A stretch of DNA of 6,830 nucleotides, taken from positions 3,722 to 10,551 of the forward strand of contig DPAC01000097.1 in assembly GCA_003517675.1 (NCBI GenBank), read 5' to 3'. This document shows positions 4,786-6,830 of the stretch, one piece after another. This DNA comes from Porphyromonadaceae bacterium. GTDB lineage: Bacteria; Bacteroidota; Bacteroidia; Bacteroidales; Dysgonomonadaceae. The position numbers and the translations under genes were made by a program. The notes below the pieces were generated by a model that did no database searches, had not been told where the DNA came from, and saw nothing but the letters and a program-made list of their open reading frames with translations. Numbering within the stretch: position 1 is the first letter of the stretch; every line of letters begins with the position of its first letter.

Positions 4786-4856
4786 TACTGCTTGAGCAAG
4801 CACAAAAAGATATCGCACCCGTTTACATTTATTCGATGAGATACCATTATCCATGA
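4776..4856 (+). pseudogene. yoeB: YoeB toxin remnant with internal deletion
   Basis: The frame encodes 26 residues against about 84-90 in YoeB/Txe toxins. MEIILLEQAQKDI matches the YoeB N-terminus, and the last part, VYIYSMRYHYP, matches its C-terminus, where RYHY ends the E. coli protein. The middle, about 60 residues carrying most of the RNase fold and the catalytic Glu and Arg, is gone. The joint keeps the reading frame, so start, antitoxin overlap and stop all survive. The terminal His-Tyr of the active site remains but cannot work alone. The product cannot be a ribosome-dependent RNase; a residual microprotein that binds YefM is conceivable but unproven. Confidence 0.82.
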
Positions 4857-4961
4857 ACTGCATATTCTGAGTTTCTCTTATGGAATGACTCTCTTATTTG
4901 TACCACCAAGGATAGCGAGGTGTATAAGTATTTTCGATGCATCTTTTTGTGAAATCCTCCG

Positions 4962-4969
4962 TATCTTTG
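4962..4969 (+). promoter_or_regulatory. -7 promoter element of rlmN
   Basis: TATCTTTG matches TAnnTTTG exactly and ends 21 nt before the ATG at 4991. It lies inside the extended open frame that begins at 4937, so it supports 4991 as the start. The -33 element is not obvious. Confidence 0.6.
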
Positions 4970-4990
4970 CAGTCTGATAGAAGAAAACCA

Positions 4991-6022
4991 ATGGAACAAA
5001 AACAATATCTGCTCGGCATGACGCTGGCCGAAATCACTGAAAGCGTCACGGAACTGAACCTCCCAAAATTCACCGCCCGGCAGATCGCCGACTGGGTGTA
5101 TCTGAAACGGGTGAAAGGCATCGATGAGATGACCAATATCTCTTTTAAGAACAGAGATATCCTCTCGGGGAAATTTGACATCGGGAGATCGGAACCGCTC
5201 GACATCAAAACATCGGTCGACGGCACACAAAAGATGTTGTTCAAAACAGCAAGCGGCAAGTTCATCGAAACGGTCACCATCCCCGAAGAGGATCGGCTCA
5301 CCATCTGTGTCTCTTCACAGGTGGGCTGCCGTATGAACTGCGACTTCTGCATGACCGGCAAACAGGGGTTTCACGATAACCTCACCGCCACGGAAATTCT
5401 GAACCAGGTCTATTCGGTACCCAACGCGGAAGCAATCACCAACCTGGTGTTCATGGGTATGGGAGAGCCGCTGGATAACTATAAGCAGGTAAAGAAAGCC
5501 TCGGAACTGCTGATGGCGGAATATGGACTGGCCTGGAGCCCCAAGCGGATCACCCTCTCCTCCATCGGACTCACCTCCAACCTGAAACGGTTCCTCGATG
5601 AAAGCAAATGCCACCTGGCCATCAGCCTGCACAACCCCATACCGGAACAACGTCTCGCCATGATGCCTATCGAGAAGTCCTCTCCCATTACCTCGGTGAT
5701 CGAGATGTTGCGCGACTACGACTGGAGCCATCAGCGGCGACTCTCCTTCGAATATATCATGTTCGACGGGGTCAACGATACGCCGCTTTACGCCCGTGAG
5801 CTAACAAAGTTACTGGCGGGACTCGACTGCCGCATCAACCTGATCCGTTTCCATGTGATCCCGATGAGCACGCTGCGCCCCTCCACCAATGAAAATATGA
5901 TCAAATTCCGCGATTTCCTCACCGCCAAAGGATTCATCAGCACCATCCGCGCATCGAGGGGAGAGGATATTTACGCAGCTTGTGGTATGCTCTCCACAGC
6001 CAAGATTGTGGAAAAAAGCTGA
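4991..6022 (+). CDS. rlmN: RlmN, dual-specificity 23S rRNA / tRNA adenine-C2 methyltransferase
   Basis: This 343-residue radical-SAM enzyme methylates C2 of A2503 in 23S rRNA, and C2 of A37 in a subset of tRNAs, supporting translational accuracy. The N-terminal RNA-binding part (about 1-95) includes FTARQIADWVY (27-37). The radical-SAM cluster motif CRMNCDFC spans 113-120 (Cys113, Cys117, Cys120), and GMGEP at 156-160 is the SAM-contacting motif. ISLHNP (211-216) and INLIRFHVIP (282-291) mark later barrel strands. The C-terminal ASRGEDIYAACGML contains Cys331, the cysteine that carries the methyl group transiently. All key residues are present. The start at 4991 is chosen because a -7 promoter box lies between it and the in-frame ATG at 4937. 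It is a single-gene unit; the next gene has its own promoter box. Codon use and GC content are those of a core gene, unlike the AT-rich left end. Confidence 0.95.
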   Translation: MEQKQYLLGMTLAEITESVTELNLPKFTARQIADWVYLKRVKGIDEMTNISFKNRDILSGKFDIGRSEPLDIKTSVDGTQKMLFKTASGKFIETVTIPEEDRLTICVSSQVGCRMNCDFCMTGKQGFHDNLTATEILNQVYSVPNAEAITNLVFMGMGEPLDNYKQVKKASELLMAEYGLAWSPKRITLSSIGLTSNLKRFLDESKCHLAISLHNPIPEQRLAMMPIEKSSPITSVIEMLRDYDWSHQRRLSFEYIMFDGVNDTPLYARELTKLLAGLDCRINLIRFHVIPMSTLRPSTNENMIKFRDFLTAKGFISTIRASRGEDIYAACGMLSTAKIVEKS

Positions 6023-6052
6023 GCTTACACTTCATTTTCACGCAAATAGTTG

Positions 6053-6060
6053 TATATTTG
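6053..6060 (+). promoter_or_regulatory. -7 promoter element of the DUF4837-type gene
   Basis: TATATTTG is a perfect TAnnTTTG, 42 nt before the ATG at 6103. TTC at 6031-6033 lies at the correct 19-nt spacing but is an imperfect -33 element. Confidence 0.55.
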
Positions 6061-6102
6061 TTTTGTGAACGGAATGAATATTTATCCCATAAAAATATGC
6101 AT

Positions 6103-6830
6103 ATGAAACTATTTACAGGTTTACTCACCATTATCGCCACCATCGCCCTCTTCACGGCGTGTAACGGTGGAGGAGGCTTTCTCTCCGCCTCAGGAACAAA
6201 CAACGAAGTGTTTGTAATCATAGATGATACTGCCTGGGAAAGTGCGCCGGGCAGAGCCTTGTTCGACGTGCTCAACTCAAACGTGAAAGCACTACCGCAG
6301 CCCGAACCCAACTTCACCATCCAGCAGATTACTCCCGAAAATTTCACCAGCACCTTCAAAATGGCACGCAACATCATCATCCCCGACATTTCCAGCATTT
6401 ACAGTGAGCCCAAACTCAGCGCCGAAATCGACAAATATGCTGTGGGACAGGTAATCATGAATATTCATGCCCCCGACAGTGCCAGTTTTGTAAAATTTGT
6501 GACCGAAAACAAAGAGAGCATTGTGAATTATTTCGTGACCAAAGAGCTGGAGCGCGTCAGCAAATGGCTGAAAAATGAAATTCCAACTCCCGTGCCACGT
6601 GTACAGCAGAAGTTCGGTATCAACATCCACTTTCCCAAGGGAATGACCAACGTCACCGAACATCCCGACTTCTACTGGGCCACCAACAATGCTGCCCGGG
6701 GACGCAAGGATATTGTCATCTACCAGTTTCCCTACACCACCGAGACGGTCTTTGAAAAGGATTCGCTGATCGCCATTCGCAACCGCACACTGGGGAAGTA
6801 TATCAAAGGTTCATTCAATTCGGAGATGAC
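6103..6830 (+). CDS. DUF4837-type lipoprotein, 3' end beyond window
   Basis: An open frame of 242 codons runs without a stop to the window end, so the gene is partial. The N-terminus has a hydrophobic core (about 7-17) and a lipobox LFTAC with Cys20, followed by a glycine-rich linker; it should be an envelope lipoprotein. NNEVFVIIDDTAWES and the downstream pattern, with IHFPKGM and later DIVIYQFPY, fit the Bacteroidetes DUF4837 family, which has no known function. The assignment is from remembered family pattern. ATG 6103 is preferred for the typical MK start; ATG 6097 in the same frame would add two residues. It follows rlmN by 80 nt and has its own -7 box. Base composition matches rlmN. Confidence 0.78.
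   Translation, partial: MKLFTGLLTIIATIALFTACNGGGGFLSASGTNNEVFVIIDDTAWESAPGRALFDVLNSNVKALPQPEPNFTIQQITPENFTSTFKMARNIIIPDISSIYSEPKLSAEIDKYAVGQVIMNIHAPDSASFVKFVTENKESIVNYFVTKELERVSKWLKNEIPTPVPRVQQKFGINIHFPKGMTNVTEHPDFYWATNNAARGRKDIVIYQFPYTTETVFEKDSLIAIRNRTLGKYIKGSFNSEM

Noticed and set aside
4937..4990. Upstream ATG extending RlmN by 18 residues
   Set aside because: The -7 promoter box at 4962-4969 lies inside the extension, and the extra residues do not resemble RlmN N-termini.
4894..5731. Several minus-strand open frames under rlmN
   Set aside because: They are antisense shadows of a fully convincing rlmN coding sequence.
1..6830. CRISPR array, tRNA or rRNA genes, intact insertion sequence
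   Set aside because: No regularly spaced repeats, cloverleaf-like sequence, rRNA signature or transposase gene was seen on either strand.

Overview
The window looks like a chromosomal segment from a member of the Bacteroidota, most likely the Bacteroidales. Several genes are preceded by the Bacteroidetes -7 promoter element TAnnTTTG (187-194, 2489-2496, 4962-4969, 6053-6060, and 4209-4216 on the minus strand). The gene families also fit: NVEALA peptides, a BF3164/TolB-like propeller lipoprotein and a DUF4837-type lipoprotein. A narrower placement (for example Dysgonomonadaceae) is only a guess.

Layout. (1) Positions 1-1938 form a very AT-rich cassette. It holds a promoter, a small exported NVEALA peptide gene, a GC-rich REP-like element, a long hairpin, a propeller lipoprotein gene and a second NVEALA gene that overlaps it by 4 nt. 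I see no gene in 1-233; it carries the promoter and an operator-like direct repeat. (2) Positions 1939-2454 are a gene graveyard. An internally deleted class I glutamine amidotransferase is joined directly to the tail of a macro-domain (ADP-ribose binding) gene. (3) Positions 2501-3211 hold an intact XRE-type HTH protein with a C-terminal domain that suggests a toxin-antitoxin or defence link, followed by a broken coupled ORF. (4) Positions 3288-4166, minus strand, encode a secreted alpha/beta hydrolase (carbohydrate-esterase type). An imperfect inverted repeat flanks it. (5) Positions 4481-4856 are a YefM antitoxin gene whose YoeB toxin partner has collapsed to 26 codons by an internal in-frame deletion. 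(6) Positions 4991-6830 are GC-richer core genes: rlmN (23S rRNA/tRNA adenine-C2 methyltransferase) and a DUF4837-type lipoprotein cut by the window end.

How it fits together. The right end is housekeeping. The left two thirds is an accessory segment where small mobile-type modules have arrived and decayed, several by loss of the gene centre with both ends kept. The most system-like unit is the NVEALA peptide / propeller lipoprotein / NVEALA peptide cassette. Its peptides share a leader ending in N(V/L)EALA(T/S)GES followed by dissimilar cysteine-containing tails, and its function is unknown to me.
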